Notes: generated from the letters alone by a model not told the origin. DNA of 64,000 nucleotides from UA16 sp905478895 (GCA_943788495.1 CALSQO010000002.1:62001-126000); one strand, 5' to 3'; shown: positions 8,098-18,900, counted from the first letter of the stretch. Numbers and translations: made by a program.

Positions 8098-9569
8098 AGT
8101 TGAATTAGAAATCTGCTTCCCAACACTTCGCCACCACCCACACTGATCCGCCCCCCATGGTACTCCTCAATGATGCGCTTGCATAAAGAGAGTCCCAAAC
8201 CCCAACCCCGCGGTTTGGTGGTGTAGCCGGGTTCGAAAATTTGCTTTCGCTTGGCTTTCGGAATTCCCGGCCCCGTATCCGATACGGTCACCAGCACTCC
8301 ACCCTCCTCTCCTGCCTGAAGTGCGACTTGAATTTTTCCATCGCCGTCCATGGCGTCCACCGCATTGCGGATGAGGTTTTCCAAGACCCAACTGAACAAT
8401 GGTGGGCTCAAGGCTGCCTGAAGGTCACGATTCGCTGCCTCAAAAGTAAGGTTGACCTTCTTGGACACCCGTGGCTTCATGTATTCCACTGTCGACTCGA
8501 TCACTGCAGCCACGTTCTGCTCCTTTAATGCCGGTTTAGATCCAATCTTACTGAATCGATCCACGACGGTGTTGAGGCGCACGATATCCCGGTTCATTTC
8601 TTCGAGGTAATCCTTCCGCACCCCTTGATCTTCCAGCAATCCCACCCAAGCCATCAAAGAACTCAGCGGCGTGCCCAATTGATGCGCTGTTTCCTTGGCC
8701 ATTCCGACCCACACCTGGTCTTGTTCGGCGCGGCGGAAGCTGCTAAAAATGAGGTACGCGACAAAGGTGAAAACAGCGATGAGCACCAGCTGAGCGAGAG
8801 GGTAATAGCGCAATTGTGTCAGGATAACCGAATCCGCATAATAAATGTAATGGAGGCCTTCGCCCGGTAGATCCACCTCAATCGGCTCATTGGAACCGGC
8901 CATTCCGGCGAGCAGAGATTGCAATCTTTCTGGCTCTGCAACAGCCGCGGAGTCCACTCGCTGGTAGCGGATTACCTCTGTACGGGTGCTATCGGTCATC
9001 ACCACCGGGACCGAAGCGCTGTTGATGACCGTCTCACTGATGAAAGAGTTGATCAGGTCCTGCATGACATCTTTCAGCTCACTGAATCGCACGCTTTCAT
9101 CCCAATACACGGTGTGACCCACATTATTAAAAACAATGGGTTCATTGGCAGCAGACATCACTTCTTTCAAAGAATCCAAGCTTGCATCTTCCGGGATATT
9201 CACCTGGTACAGCAGCTCATCGTTCGCGTCATAAATCAACACCGGAATCGTCTTATTCGACCAGAGGTAATCGGTGATGAACGTCAGGTCCATGCCGCGT
9301 GGCGGATCATTGATCAAACGGTAGGCGTCAGCCAACCGGTCGGCCTTTCCTCTTTCTTCTGTCCCTAACTCTTCAAATAGCTGTTGGGTGTAGCCCACCA
9401 ATTGCGCACGCTGCACAATCGCTTCCGACCACAAGCGAACCTTTGTCTTTTCCTCTGCACGAATCCGCTGCGCAATGTCATTGGAGTACCAAAGGGTCGC
9501 CAACACAATCACTGCAGCCGCAGCCAGCAAAAAGCGTTTCCAACGCTGTTTATTGGAATAGACGTTCAT
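8094..9569 (-). CDS. Membrane sensor histidine kinase
   Basis: This 491-residue sensor kinase has a TM helix at about 11-29 and an extracytoplasmic sensing domain of about 225 residues. A second TM lies at 258-276, followed directly by the kinase core without an obvious HAMP domain. The phospho-acceptor is H296 in AKETAHQLGTPLSSL. The ATPase domain shows NLIRNAVDAM (N box), DTGPGIP (G1) and GWGLGLSL (G2). No response regulator is adjacent, so the partner is unknown. It sits 9 bases after porP/sprF and overlaps the downstream GT2 gene, so it may couple envelope state to surface functions (inference). Confidence 0.88.
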   Translation of the reverse strand: MNVYSNKQRWKRFLLAAAAVIVLATLWYSNDIAQRIRAEEKTKVRLWSEAIVQRAQLVGYTQQLFEELGTEERGKADRLADAYRLINDPPRGMDLTFITDYLWSNKTIPVLIYDANDELLYQVNIPEDASLDSLKEVMSAANEPIVFNNVGHTVYWDESVRFSELKDVMQDLINSFISETVINSASVPVVMTDSTRTEVIRYQRVDSAAVAEPERLQSLLAGMAGSNEPIEVDLPGEGLHYIYYADSVILTQLRYYPLAQLVLIAVFTFVAYLIFSSFRRAEQDQVWVGMAKETAHQLGTPLSSLMAWVGLLEDQGVRKDYLEEMNRDIVRLNTVVDRFSKIGSKPALKEQNVAAVIESTVEYMKPRVSKKVNLTFEAANRDLQAALSPPLFSWVLENLIRNAVDAMDGDGKIQVALQAGEEGGVLVTVSDTGPGIPKAKRKQIFEPGYTTKPRGWGLGLSLCKRIIEEYHGGRISVGGGEVLGSRFLIQL

Positions 9570-9578
9570 GCCGTCAGA

Positions 9579-10529
9579 TCAGTTGTAAGCGGGGCATGGA
9601 ATGGCTCGGCCTTTTTGTCGGCCCGAACAACTGTTGATTCCAATGACGATCTCGTGCGTACTTGGGGCGGCCCCACTCAAAGCAGATACGTTGAATTCAT
9701 AAGCATAACCGATGGTCAAATAATCCATGACTTTTGCTTGAGCAGCTACAATCAAAGCGCTTTGGCTGCGGTAACCCAAACCGACGCCTACCACCTCATC
9801 GTAACGCATCATTCCTAAAATTTCGGCCGATGGCGGCACTCCTGAACCAAGCCGTGCTTGGGCGGATGGGGTGAACATCCATTTCCCGTCCAATTCCACC
9901 TGGGTGCCGGCCAAGAACACAGCATGCCGGCGAAGCTTGCCAAACTGACTGATCTTCTGCATGCTCGGCTGGGTGACATTCTGAATGGTGAAGCCCGCAA
10001 ATTTGGTGCGATCATAGTACCACAAGCTCGCATCGATGGTGGGGACGATGAATTGATTGCCGCCATAAATGGCCGGATCATTGGCCACTTGAAATTCCGG
10101 CATGATCAGTTCGCTCAAATCCAGTCGGTGTTGGAAAAAGCCAGCGCTCAAACCTGCAGCCAATCGCGCGCCATTCGACAAGCGCAAGTTGTACGCGTAC
10201 GAGAAGTTTACTGCATTATAGCCCCACGCACCCGCATCGTCCGATTCCACGCGGACTCCAAACCCGTGAAAATCATCCCCCTGGCCCTCCATCTGTCCGT
10301 GCAGGTTGGCAAAAGCGGTTTGAGGAGCTCCTTCAATTCCTGACCATTGGTTGCGAAACCCCATGTGCAAATCCATGCACCCTAAGGTTCCTGCGGCAGC
10401 TGGATGATCCTGGAAAGGATTGATGATCGAGGTGGTGCGCACAGGAAGCTGTTGCGCGAACAGTGTGTTGGTTTGAATCAGCAACACGCAGCCCATTGCG
10501 GCCGAAAAAATGCAGTTAAATTTCTTCAT
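9579..10529 (-). CDS. PorP/SprF family type IX secretion outer-membrane protein
   Basis: This 316-residue beta-barrel-like protein has a signal peptide ending near FAQ (residues 24-26). Early family features are SIINPFQDHPAAAGT and LHMGFRNQWSGIEGAPQT. PorP/SprF proteins are known to assist secretion or anchoring of type B sorting-domain proteins, often encoded next door. Here the upstream gene is such a protein, overlapping by four bases. Confidence 0.9.
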   Translation of the reverse strand: MKKFNCIFSAAMGCVLLIQTNTLFAQQLPVRTTSIINPFQDHPAAAGTLGCMDLHMGFRNQWSGIEGAPQTAFANLHGQMEGQGDDFHGFGVRVESDDAGAWGYNAVNFSYAYNLRLSNGARLAAGLSAGFFQHRLDLSELIMPEFQVANDPAIYGGNQFIVPTIDASLWYYDRTKFAGFTIQNVTQPSMQKISQFGKLRRHAVFLAGTQVELDGKWMFTPSAQARLGSGVPPSAEILGMMRYDEVVGVGLGYRSQSALIVAAQAKVMDYLTIGYAYEFNVSALSGAAPSTHEIVIGINSCSGRQKGRAIPCPAYN

Positions 10530-11530
10530 CGGATGATGCTAATGAATCCGGTAATGGTCTCCAATTCTACCAGGAGCGGATCGTTCAAGTCAATGGCATA
10601 GTAATACGTTCCAACCGGGACCGCCTTGCCTCCATTCATTCCATTCCATGGTTGGCTGTAGCCCACACTCCGGAAGACCACTTGTCCCCAACGGTCAAAA
10701 ATTCGGATATCTGCTAGGTTGTAATCCAACAATCCATCCACATCCCACGTGTCGTTGTATCCATCATCGTTTGGAGTGAAACTCGTGGGAAGCCCCAAAG
10801 GATTTCCAACAGTGATGGTCACAGCGTCCGAATATTGGCAACCACCAAAAAATCCAGAAACCGAATAGGTTGTCGTCACCGATGGCGATGCCACCACCGA
10901 ATTCCCAATGGCCGTAGAAAGACCAAAGTCTGGAAACCACGTGTAACCGAGCGCTTCATCGGCACCACTTGCCGTCAATTCCACACTTTGTCCCGGAGCG
11001 ATATTGGTCGTGCAACACGCATCAATGGAAACTGCAGGGCCGGATAGAAATACCGTTAAGTTGCATGGAGTCGTCGAGGGGTCGTGCGCTGTTCCTAGCA
11101 AAATCAAATACGTCGTGTTTGGCACTAAATCCTCTGACTGCAATGACGTTGCACCGCCCATCTCGGAACATGGAGAAACCGCTTGGTAACTGGCAACGTC
11201 GCATAGTGCTTGTGGATCCGGTTTGACCACGACACACTCAATAACATCATCCACCCCATTGGTCTGGCAAGCGACTCCCCCTAAGTCAATGTAGACTGGA
11301 CCTGTGCTCGTCACGTTGGTATTGGTCATGAATTCCAGCACGGTTACGTACGGACTATTCAAGCAGCCGAATTCGATGTTTTGCGCATAATTGAGGGATA
11401 CGGCCTCAGGCACGTCGCCACATACCGGTACCGGATTGTTGCAATCCTGGGCTTGGCCAAGGGAGGCGATCAATACAAGGCCAATGGCCCATGAATAATG
11501 TGAGGGGTGCATGGTTAAAAAACGTTTCAT
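10526..11530 (-). CDS. Secreted protein with gliding-motility (T9SS type B) C-terminal domain
   Basis: This is a 334-residue exported protein. Residues 1 to about 28 form a signal peptide ending SLGQAQ. The C-terminal ~85 residues carry the CHU_C/type B signature: SFTPNDDGYNDTWDV, IRIFDRWGQVVF, WNGMNGGKAVPVGTYYY. An Ig-like repeat precedes it. It is small for the class, since SprB-like adhesins can exceed 1000 residues. The start at 11530 overlaps the biotin carrier stop (ATGA). A second ATG at 11512 is possible. It is likely the cargo of the adjacent PorP/SprF protein. Confidence 0.87.
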   Translation of the reverse strand: MKRFLTMHPSHYSWAIGLVLIASLGQAQDCNNPVPVCGDVPEAVSLNYAQNIEFGCLNSPYVTVLEFMTNTNVTSTGPVYIDLGGVACQTNGVDDVIECVVVKPDPQALCDVASYQAVSPCSEMGGATSLQSEDLVPNTTYLILLGTAHDPSTTPCNLTVFLSGPAVSIDACCTTNIAPGQSVELTASGADEALGYTWFPDFGLSTAIGNSVVASPSVTTTYSVSGFFGGCQYSDAVTITVGNPLGLPTSFTPNDDGYNDTWDVDGLLDYNLADIRIFDRWGQVVFRSVGYSQPWNGMNGGKAVPVGTYYYAIDLNDPLLVELETITGFISIIR

Positions 11531-12015
11531 TCGTTCATTTCATATGTGACCAATGTGGCCGCTTTTTCAACGGCTTCGCCCACTTGGGCCTCAACTCCTG
11601 CAATCACTCCGGAACGCGGTGCACGGATCACATTTTCCATTTTCATGGCTTCCAACACCAACAAAGGATCGCCCTCATCCACCTCAGTTCCTGTCGCAAC
11701 CATCACTTGCAGAATCTTCCCAGGCATCGGTGATTCGACGTGTTTCTCTTGGGTTTCAACATTCGCAGACATGCCCATGGATTCCAAAAGCAATTGCTGG
11801 GGGCCCAACACTTGAAGCGCTTGCACCACACCGTTTACTCGAATGGTCACGTTGCCTTTTTCATCGGGTCCGTCCATGCGTTCGATGCGGACATTTCGGT
11901 TGCCCATGCGCACGTCGAAAACGCCCGGGGCAAGCTGTTTCCAGTCCCACGATTCTTCCGATCCTGGAGCAACTTGCTCCACTCGGCCATCCGGCCAACG
12001 AACTTCCCATTCCAT
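11527..12015 (-). CDS. Biotin carboxyl carrier (biotin/lipoyl attachment) protein
   Basis: In this 162-residue protein the last ~75 residues form a biotinyl domain. The biotin-accepting lysine is in LEAMKMENV near residue 133. The N-terminal half (MEWEVRWPDGRVEQV) resembles the linker of acyl-CoA carboxylase carrier subunits. It would carry carboxybiotin between biotin carboxylase and a carboxyltransferase such as propionyl-CoA carboxylase. Neither partner is in the window. It is the first gene of the minus-strand operon, 39 bases from the divergent hemW start. Confidence 0.85.
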   Translation of the reverse strand: MEWEVRWPDGRVEQVAPGSEESWDWKQLAPGVFDVRMGNRNVRIERMDGPDEKGNVTIRVNGVVQALQVLGPQQLLLESMGMSANVETQEKHVESPMPGKILQVMVATGTEVDEGDPLLVLEAMKMENVIRAPRSGVIAGVEAQVGEAVEKAATLVTYEMNE

Positions 12016-12054
12016 GAAGGCAAGTTAGGAGGATTTTCGTGCGAACTTTGGGGG

Positions 12055-13188
12055 GTGTACGGGATTTACATTCACATTCCATTCTGTAGAACTGCATGCC
12101 ACTATTGTGACTTTCACTTCTCCACCAATTTGCGCACCATGGAAGCCATGGGAAAGGCGTTAATGCGGGAGTTGGATTGGAAAATGATGGCGGCAAAAGG
12201 ACCTGTTTCCACGGTTTACTTCGGAGGAGGAACACCTTCTTTATTTGATTTGGGTCAATTGGAATCGTTGGTAAGTCGCTGCCTTGCGGCAGGCGCGCGC
12301 CCGTCTGAAATCACCCTCGAAGCCAATCCGGAAGACATTACCGACGAACGGCTGAAAGCCTGGCTAGCCATGGGGATCACCCGTTTGTCAATCGGTGTGC
12401 AAACCTTCGATGATGACCGCTTGCAATGGATGAACCGAGCACATTCTAGCCAACAAGCCGTCGATGCTATTTTGAGCGCTCATGCGTTGGGTTTCCAACA
12501 TTTGTCCGCGGATTTGATTTACGGCTTGCCAGACCGCAAGATGCCTTTTGCTCATGACCTTGAAAAGGCCTGTGGCTTGCCTGTCGATCATTTATCTGCC
12601 TACATTTTAACGGTGGAAGATCAAACCGCTTTGGGCCGAAACGTGCAAAAAGGGCTTGAGCATGTCGCACCTGAGTCACTTGTCGAAGCGGAGTATGCAA
12701 TGCTTTGCTCAAGCGCAAAAGACGCGGGGTTCGAGCATTACGAAGTGTCCAATTTTGCCCGGTCCGGAGGGCACGCCCAACACAACCAGCACTATTGGAC
12801 CGGTCTGCCATTCCTCGGCATTGGGCCGGGCGCACATGGTTTCGATGGCCAACAGCGGTTGGCCAATGTGTCCAACAATCCCCGCTACATCGCCGCCGTT
12901 CAAAAAGCCCAACGCCTTGATGACCTCCCGGTGGAACGAGATGTGCTCTCTGCGCATGATCGCTACAACGAAGGGTTAATGACGGGTCTTCGCACAGCGA
13001 AAGGGATTGATGTCGAAGCCTTGGAAAACGAATACGGACACCATCCACAAACCGAAGATCCTGATTTCTGGAGGCAGTGCATTGCCGACCGCACGCTCGA
13101 ACCGCTTGGCGGCAGTCGTTACCGGATTCGAGAAGAAAAATGGCTCGTAGCCGACCGAATCGCGTCAGCTTTTTTCGTTGTCGAGTGA
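12055..13188 (+). CDS. hemW: Radical SAM heme chaperone HemW
   Basis: This 377-residue HemW (formerly annotated as HemN-like) inserts heme into respiratory enzymes using a 4Fe-4S cluster and SAM. A GTG start at 12055 gives MYGIYIHIPFCRTACHYCDF, with the CxxxCxxC cysteines at 11, 15 and 18. FGGGTPS near residue 57 binds SAM, and the HemW-type HYEVSNFA motif lies in the C-terminal half. The frame is open far upstream across the antisense carrier gene but lacks a family-like N-terminus there. An AGGAGG stretch about 22 bases upstream is too far to be decisive. Its 3' end overlaps the convergent transporter gene by 24 bases. Confidence 0.9.
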   Translation: MYGIYIHIPFCRTACHYCDFHFSTNLRTMEAMGKALMRELDWKMMAAKGPVSTVYFGGGTPSLFDLGQLESLVSRCLAAGARPSEITLEANPEDITDERLKAWLAMGITRLSIGVQTFDDDRLQWMNRAHSSQQAVDAILSAHALGFQHLSADLIYGLPDRKMPFAHDLEKACGLPVDHLSAYILTVEDQTALGRNVQKGLEHVAPESLVEAEYAMLCSSAKDAGFEHYEVSNFARSGGHAQHNQHYWTGLPFLGIGPGAHGFDGQQRLANVSNNPRYIAAVQKAQRLDDLPVERDVLSAHDRYNEGLMTGLRTAKGIDVEALENEYGHHPQTEDPDFWRQCIADRTLEPLGGSRYRIREEKWLVADRIASAFFVVE

Positions 13189-14094
13189 GGCTTTTTTTCG
13201 AGCCATTCGTTTGAACCCTGCATCGGCGAACACCGCACCCACAATGATGGTGGAACCGAGGTAAAACCACCCTCCCATCCGTTCAGAATCACCGAAAATC
13301 AAGGCGGCAAGAACAATGGCATAAACCGGTTCCATGTTGATCGCAACTGCTGTGGTAAAAGGAGAAAGCCGCTTCATGACCTCAATGCTCATCAAAAATG
13401 CAAAAGCCGTTGCCAATGAGGCCAACAATGCAAGCCACAACCAATCGTCTTTTGGAATGGCCCAAAACGCCAATGATTGCCCCCTCCCATCGAACCAAAA
13501 CAACACCGCCAAAACCGCTGCAGCACTCATCAACTCCACCCGAGTGAGGTTGGCCGAATCATACGAGCGCACAAAAACCGAGTTGAACGTGGAAAAGACC
13601 GCGGCCAGAGCCGCAGAAATCAGCGCCAATCCAATGCCGCGATAATACTGCTCCGAAGTCAAGGTAAAGTCCCCTTCGGAAGGACCCCATAACAAAACCA
13701 GTAAACCCACGATGATAACACCTCCCAGTAAAATTTCCCTCCAATCCATTTTTCGCTTGTGTACGAGCGGCTCCAAGATGCTTACAAACACAGGGGTGGT
13801 GGCCAATGTAGCCAGCGCAACCGAAACATTGCTCGCTTTGATGGACCCGAAAAAAGCAATCCAATGGGCTGCGGCCGCACACCCCACAAGCGCGACCTGA
13901 ATGCCTGTCTTTATCGGAAACCGTTGCGTTTTTCCTTTTAAAAACAGCCAAATCGCAACCAATCCTCCGCCTAAAAAAACACGCCAAAACACCAAGCGCT
14001 CCGCTTCCAGTGAAATCAATTTGCCCAAAATTCCGGTGAATCCGAAAATCAAAACAATGAAGTGCAACATGACGACGCTCTGCCGGTGATTCAT
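13165..14094 (-). CDS. EamA/DMT family transporter
   Basis: This is a 309-residue membrane protein with about ten hydrophobic helices in two EamA halves. An internal-repeat feature is the FWRVFLGG / TRVELMSAAAV pair. Such proteins export or import small metabolites, often amino acids. The substrate cannot be read from sequence. The C-terminus is basic (KRMARKKAS) and cytosolic. It stands alone on the minus strand. Confidence 0.85.
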   Translation of the reverse strand: MNHRQSVVMLHFIVLIFGFTGILGKLISLEAERLVFWRVFLGGGLVAIWLFLKGKTQRFPIKTGIQVALVGCAAAAHWIAFFGSIKASNVSVALATLATTPVFVSILEPLVHKRKMDWREILLGGVIIVGLLVLLWGPSEGDFTLTSEQYYRGIGLALISAALAAVFSTFNSVFVRSYDSANLTRVELMSAAAVLAVLFWFDGRGQSLAFWAIPKDDWLWLALLASLATAFAFLMSIEVMKRLSPFTTAVAINMEPVYAIVLAALIFGDSERMGGWFYLGSTIIVGAVFADAGFKRMARKKASLDNEKS

Positions 14095-14147
14095 TCGGCA
14101 AATCTACCCGTAACTTCGTTCACTCGTTGCCATCAACTTCACCCAAT

Positions 14148-15911
14148 ATGAAACTTCCCCTCGCGAGTTTATTCTTTTTGTGCTCTTCCGTGCTGGTGAG
14201 CCAAATTCAACTCAATAACCAATTTGGTGACTGGAGCGGAATTGATCACCTCAATGCACCTGACGGTTCGCCTTTCATAAAAACCGCTGCCACAAGCAAC
14301 CTCAACTGGTTGTACGTGCACATCGAATTGCAAAATGAGGTGGGTCTGGATGAAAACATCCTGCCCAATGAATATTTCTTGTTGCTGGATTTGGATGATG
14401 ATACCGACACCGGCGTGGATTATGCAAACCAAGGACTGGGTGTAGACTTGCTGTTGAATTTTTCCAGCCGACAAGCCATCCGTTACACCGGCGGTTCCGG
14501 AATTGAAAGTTTGAATGAAATCGGCATGCGTTCGTCGCCCACTTACAGTGCAAAAGAATTTGAAATCGCTTTCAAACGTGACCTGCTCGGGGATGTCGGG
14601 GAAAGCATTCGTTTGAAGTGGTACGATGGAGACGGTCAAGTTGGATTTCCGGCTGAAGGAATTGTGCATGAAATGAACAGCAGTGTCGATCCTTGGACCC
14701 CTCATTCCATTGCTCGGTCCGAGGGAACGCTCGACCGGGTAGCATTTTGGAACATGAACAATCGAATGGACGAAGGGCCGGCGAAGATGGCAATGGAACG
14801 CATTCTTCAAGCGGTTGCTCCCGACATCATTGGTTTCTCTGAAGTCTCCAACGTCAGTGCGAACTATGTCCGTGGGTTGCTCAATGAATGGATTCCACTC
14901 GAAGGTGGCGCTTCGTGGAATGTGGTGAAAGACGATTACGACTTGATGGTTGCTTCCAAAGGCGCAGTGCTCTCAAGCCATTCGGGTGTTTATCGACAGT
15001 TTCCCGTCGTAGTCGAGGCCCATGAAGATTGGCTTGTGCCCATGCTCTTCACGAGCAGCCATCTCAAATGCTGCGGCGGTGCATCGAATGAAGCACAGCG
15101 GCAATCGGAAGCCGATGAGTACATGGCTTTTCTGCGTGACGCCATCTCAGGTGAAGGAAATGGGCCTGCGTTGTCAACCAATGCGCCGATTGTCTACGGC
15201 GGAGACTTGAATATGGTTGGGTTGGACAATCCCATTTATACCCTTGTTACAGGAGACATCTCAGACGAAACCAATAACGGTCCTGACTTTGCGCCTGATT
15301 GGGATGGTTCAAGCCTCACCGAGTGGCCCATTTTGCAATCGGATCACCCCTTCGATTACACTTGGACCAGTAATTCTCTTTCTTCCGAATGGATTCCTGG
15401 AAAGCTGGACTACATCATCACGTCTGATGCTTCTACGGGCTACAAAGGTGGTTTTGTCTTGCGCACGGACGCGATGTCTGCGGCTCGGCTCGAGGAATTG
15501 GGCTTGCAGTCCAATGATGCGCTCGCCGCATCCGACCATTTCATTGTTGTTGCTGATTTGGGGCTGGGCGACTTACTGGGTTTCCAACCCGACACCGATG
15601 CAGACGGCATTTACGATGTGGACGACAACTGTGTGGTTGTCGCCAACAACCCCCAATCTGATTTCAACAACGACGGCATCGGCGATGCGTGCAGTGACTC
15701 CGACGGGGACGGGTTGAGTGATGCGTTGGAATTGGGTGTCTATAACACCGATCCGCTGAACTCCGACAGCAATCAAAACGGAATTCCCGACGGGATGGAG
15801 CTTTGCATGTGCAGTTCTGTTGGGGCCTGCCCAGGTGACATCACCAACGACTTGGTGGTCAGCGTTGCTGACCTTCTTGCCTTGCTTGGCCTGTTCGGGG
15901 CTACCTGCTAG
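14148..15911 (+). CDS. Secreted endonuclease/exonuclease/phosphatase-fold protein with calcium-binding repeats
   Basis: From ATG 14148 the protein has 587 residues. A signal peptide ends near SSVLVSQ. Residues ~20-195 resemble a beta-sandwich binding module. The EEP fold follows with VAFWNMN, IIGFSEVSN (metal Glu), VYGGDLNM (Asp-x-Asn) and ASDHFI (catalytic His). It therefore probably cleaves phosphodiesters such as extracellular DNA. Asp-rich thrombospondin type 3-like repeats (DTDADGIYDVDDNC, DSDGDGLSDA) lie near 485-555. The tail CPGDITNDLVVSVADLL...C is dockerin-like, and no standard T9SS domain is seen. An upstream ATG at 14127 would precede the signal peptide by 7 residues. Confidence 0.82.
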   Translation: MKLPLASLFFLCSSVLVSQIQLNNQFGDWSGIDHLNAPDGSPFIKTAATSNLNWLYVHIELQNEVGLDENILPNEYFLLLDLDDDTDTGVDYANQGLGVDLLLNFSSRQAIRYTGGSGIESLNEIGMRSSPTYSAKEFEIAFKRDLLGDVGESIRLKWYDGDGQVGFPAEGIVHEMNSSVDPWTPHSIARSEGTLDRVAFWNMNNRMDEGPAKMAMERILQAVAPDIIGFSEVSNVSANYVRGLLNEWIPLEGGASWNVVKDDYDLMVASKGAVLSSHSGVYRQFPVVVEAHEDWLVPMLFTSSHLKCCGGASNEAQRQSEADEYMAFLRDAISGEGNGPALSTNAPIVYGGDLNMVGLDNPIYTLVTGDISDETNNGPDFAPDWDGSSLTEWPILQSDHPFDYTWTSNSLSSEWIPGKLDYIITSDASTGYKGGFVLRTDAMSAARLEELGLQSNDALAASDHFIVVADLGLGDLLGFQPDTDADGIYDVDDNCVVVANNPQSDFNNDGIGDACSDSDGDGLSDALELGVYNTDPLNSDSNQNGIPDGMELCMCSSVGACPGDITNDLVVSVADLLALLGLFGATC

Positions 15912-15920
15912 ACCTACCGA

Positions 15921-18900
15921 TCACTCGCCACGAACCAACTTCAATGACTTGGTTCCCGTTGCTGTTTGGATTCGAACGACATAGATGCCTTCCGCCCAAT
16001 CGGTCGTGTCCATCATCCAGCGCATGCTGTTCGGTGTTGCGCTTTGAACCAGAGCTCCAGAAATTCGGAATACTTCAATCGATTCAATCGCCTCGCTTGC
16101 GTCGAAAATAACGGTTCCGTGTGTTGGGTTTGGGTAAACCGAACCGGTCCAATCCATCTCATCCACCGACACGAGCAAGACATCAATTTCAACGGTTGTT
16201 TGATCGGAGCAATTGCCATCGGTACTGAAGGTGGTCAATTGAATGCTGAAAACGCCCGATTCCTCATACGTGTATTCAGGGGTTGGTTCTTCACTGGTAT
16301 CTCCATTGCCAAAGGTCCAGTAATAGCTGGCGGCTCCGGAACTTGTGTTCTCCAATTCAATAGCACCTTCAAGCAGGTTCCATGGTGAAGTGACCGTGAA
16401 TTCAGCATTCACCGGCTCCGAAATGTCGGAGACGTAACGCGGTGAAATTCGGTAGCCCTGGAAGTGCGGCGCTTCAAAATCACGTTGATCGACAATTCCG
16501 CTCAATCCGAAAACGCCAACAGGTGCCTCACTCAAAAACAAGTCCGTATTCGCGTCAACGCGCATCGTATACACATCTGCCCCTGTGGTGACATCCACTT
16601 CAAAACTTGGAGCACTATTGGTCCATTGCGCCGGGTTGACCAACTCAACACACTTCAGGGTGACCACGTGCGATTCGCGGGATTCGTCCAGTGTTTGAAC
16701 CAAGACTGGCTGTTCTGTAATGAATCCAGATCCCTCGTAAATCAAAGTATCCGCAATGATTTGGGTAAGCCCCGCAAACTGCCCCACCGTCCCTCGAATT
16801 CGAACGCTGTCACCGGGCACCACCTGAGCGTAACCAAAATCCGACAATGGACTGAACACGTTGATGCCATGCGTTGGGTCAATCAATGTGAATTGCAAGC
16901 CTGACGGATAGTCATTCCACCCGTGGACAATGCCCCGCAATTCGCAGGAAACCCCTAAGCTGTCTGTCACACCTGAAACCACATCCACACTGCGCACGGT
17001 CGCTATGTCATATACCGGATACGTCAAATCAGACGGTTGAATGTGTACCGTCAACGTATCGATGATCAACACCGCATCACCCGAAGTGATTTGCATGGCC
17101 AAAACAACGGTCTCCTCCCCTTCTGGCTCCTCGTCGTCTATGGCAGCAAAGGTGAACGTTTGGTTGTTTAAGAGGCCAATCGGAAAGGTGAATTCCGGCA
17201 GCGGAAATACGGCTGGAAAATCATCGCCTTCTTCTGCTGTTCCGCCAACCACATCAACCGATACCGTCACGTCTTGCAAAGGATAAGCGACTTGCATGGA
17301 AACCTCTGTCCCGCCCCCTTCATAAATGTATAGGTCCGATGTCGTGAAGCCCAATTCCATGTCAGGCGTCCCGGTGCATGTCGCGTTGTGGTACCCGATG
17401 AAATCAAAGTTGTCTTGGGGGTACGCGTCCCACTGAAACTGACCAACCGCCCAATCGGTGCTGCCTTGAGAAACGTTGGCCTTGCGGACCAATGTGTATT
17501 CGGCCATTTCACCTGCACCACCGTCCACCGTCCATGGCGAACCGGGGTCCGGACCAAACTCGCCCATTTGATCAATGATTTCACCATCGTGATAAAGAGC
17601 GATGACGTCGTTGCCATTGAACCAAGTAATTTGACTCACAAGGTCTCCTGCGTCAAAAAGTTCTGGAGCAGCCAATGCATTCATCAAGACAAACACACCG
17701 TTGGCTTCAATTGTGCCCGAAAGCTCCTGCGTGTTGGTGGGTTCTGTTGATCCATTGTTCCATGTTTCCATGTGGTATCCCGTCAGGTCAATGGCCACTG
17801 GAGAAGGATTGTAAAGCTCAATGGCTTTGTTGTTGCTGTTGCCTTCGACATACTCTGAAATGAAAATCTCTTCGCAAAAACTCGCGCTTTCGCAGTCCAA
17901 AATGTCCACTGCCAAGTAACTCATACTCAAACTGTCACATTCCACGCCTTGGATTCCCGCGAGCAATGAGCCGGGCGCCAACGTTTCCGACTCAAAACCA
18001 CCCAATGCGCTCGAGCCCCAAACTTGGTAACTCCCCTCCCCCAATATCGAAAAGTCAAATTGCGGAAAAGCGGTTGTGTCTTGGATCACTTGTTCCCCAT
18101 CCGTGATGACAAAAATGTATTCCGCTTCAATGGCTTCCGATGTATAGCCAAACGTAATAATTGCGTTTTCCAACCCATTGCATCCAACGGCAGAAGGTGT
18201 ACCCGCAGCATCGGTTACAGCCCCTCCGTCACATGCGGGAGGGCTACATGTTTCTCCTTGAATGCTCACGGAATTGGTGGTCGATGAAAAACACCCGGTC
18301 CCTGTAATTCCGTCCACCGGTTGGCCCGCAGCCAATGTTTCTGGATCAAGCGGCGCATTGTGTGAAATACCCGTGACCTCCAAAGCAAGATCGCCCAATC
18401 CAGACAAATTGGCCGCAGTACCCTCAAATGAAACCAGAATCAACCCCGATAACGCGTCTGCCACTACCAGCGTAAAATCAGCCTCAAGAACATCAGTAGT
18501 GTGATTGAATTGAACCAACACCAACTCAGAACCATCCGTGCAGATATTCTCGTTCGCCGCGTTCTGCAAATGAATCTGGCCCCCATCGCATTGCAATACG
18601 TTCGAGTAACCTGGGGTCGGAGACTGCAGGGTGTAGTCGGAAGAAGCAAACGGGTCTCCGCCATCGGGCAGGCGAGCTAAGCTTTGATAATCCGCCAGTC
18701 CTTGAGCGCTTTCGTTCAGTTGGGTTGCGGACGGTGTCAATACGTCGATCAGCCCCGATGCAGGAGGTTGATTGTTGCCATATACAATGGCATCCAATAG
18801 ATCTTCGTCGGTGACAGGGGTGCCGTTGGGGAAATCTGCTCCAGATGCGTCATATAGCGCCACTGCCTCTTGGCCCACTTGCAACCAATTGGTTTGGTCC

